Shown: positions 5,478-5,627 of the stretch, piece by piece
How the letters are laid out: every line of letters starts with the position of its first letter
Numbering within the stretch: the first letter of the stretch is position 1
From: Promethearchaeota archaeon
GTDB taxonomy: Archaea > Asgardarchaeota > Lokiarchaeia > Sigyniarchaeales > SOKP01
Reading direction: 5' to 3'
Assembly (NCBI GenBank): GCA_019894815.1
Contig: JAGXNU010000138.1
Coordinates: 1 to 5,627 of the forward strand
DNA length: 5,627 nt
Program-made: the position numbers and the translations under genes
Notes under the pieces: generated by a model
What the model saw: only the letters and a program-made list of their open reading frames with translations
What the model was told of the DNA's origin: nothing
Databases searched by the model: none

Positions 5478-5627
5478 CTAATAGATAAACGGTACTAATG
5501 CTTTACGGTTTTTAGGATAGTCTGGGAATGTCTCTAAATACCAAAGGTGATTTGATCGAGCTCTTGGTGAGAGATTTGCTATTGTCCAAGCAACAAAAAT
5601 TAATCCCGGAAACGACCATGTCAATAC
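5478..5627 (-). CDS. 3-oxo-5-alpha-steroid 4-dehydrogenase-type protein, C-terminal fragment (cut by window edge)
   Basis: The minus strand is open from the right edge to a TAG at 5480-5478, giving the last 49 residues of a longer gene. They begin with a hydrophobic stretch (VLTWSFPGLIFVAWTIANLS) and end with the hallmark tail of the steroid 5-alpha-reductase C-terminal domain: ANLSPRA, an HLWYLETFPDYPKNRKAL block, and the terminal VPFIY. Family members (SRD5A1-3, polyprenol reductases, TECR-like enoyl reductases) reduce a carbon-carbon double bond next to a carbonyl using NADPH, in the membrane. The fragment is too short to choose between a steroid-like, polyprenol-like or enoyl-CoA reductase role. 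It is upstream of the DUF1295 gene by 30 bases and is probably in the same operon. It is cut by the window, not by mutation. Confidence 0.78.
   Translation of the reverse strand, partial: VLTWSFPGLIFVAWTIANLSPRARSNHLWYLETFPDYPKNRKALVPFIY

Noticed and set aside
1..5627. CRISPR array, tRNA or rRNA genes, insertion sequence ends
   Set aside because: No regularly spaced repeats, cloverleaf or rRNA-like segments, transposase or terminal repeats were seen on either strand by eye.

Overview
This is an AT-rich window of densely packed genes that looks archaeal. The strongest cue is a full-length Orc1/Cdc6-type initiator ATPase (2281-3465). An archaeal XerA-type tyrosine recombinase, candidate TATA elements 20-30 bases upstream of starts or inferred transcription starts, and weak or missing Shine-Dalgarno sequences agree with it. 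The low G+C and the mix with SRD5A-like membrane proteins would fit an Asgard archaeon such as a Lokiarchaeia relative. That placement is inference; no rRNA or other lineage marker is present.

Layout. Positions 1-139 are a non-coding leader with a 16-bp palindrome, and a possible divergent gene may begin at the left edge. Four genes follow on the + strand: a thioredoxin reductase-like flavoprotein (140-1081), a tyrosine recombinase (1170-2090), an Orc1/Cdc6-like AAA+ ATPase (2281-3465) and an extended-SDR NAD(P)-dependent sugar-epimerase-like protein (3566-4546). Two membrane-enzyme genes on the - strand converge on the SDR gene: a complete DUF1295 protein (5447-4554) and, 30 bases upstream of it, the last 49 codons of a steroid 5-alpha-reductase-type protein that runs off the right edge (5627-5478).

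The genes fall into three apparent groups. The first is redox: the flavoprotein keeps FAD motifs and the CxxC pair but has lost the usual NADPH-binding signatures. The second is DNA maintenance: the recombinase and the initiator ATPase are neighbours, each preceded by a long inverted repeat of about 9-10 bp arms around a 21-base spacer. The third is membrane or lipid-type reduction: two SRD5A-superfamily proteins are in tandem and an SDR with a basic, hydrophobic tail sits head-on to them. The links inside the third group are inferred from gene order only.

The most unusual observations are the missing NADPH motifs in the flavoprotein, the paired inverted-repeat architecture around the promoters of the recombinase and Orc1/Cdc6 genes, and the SRD5A/DUF1295/SDR neighbourhood. 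None alone proves a new system.
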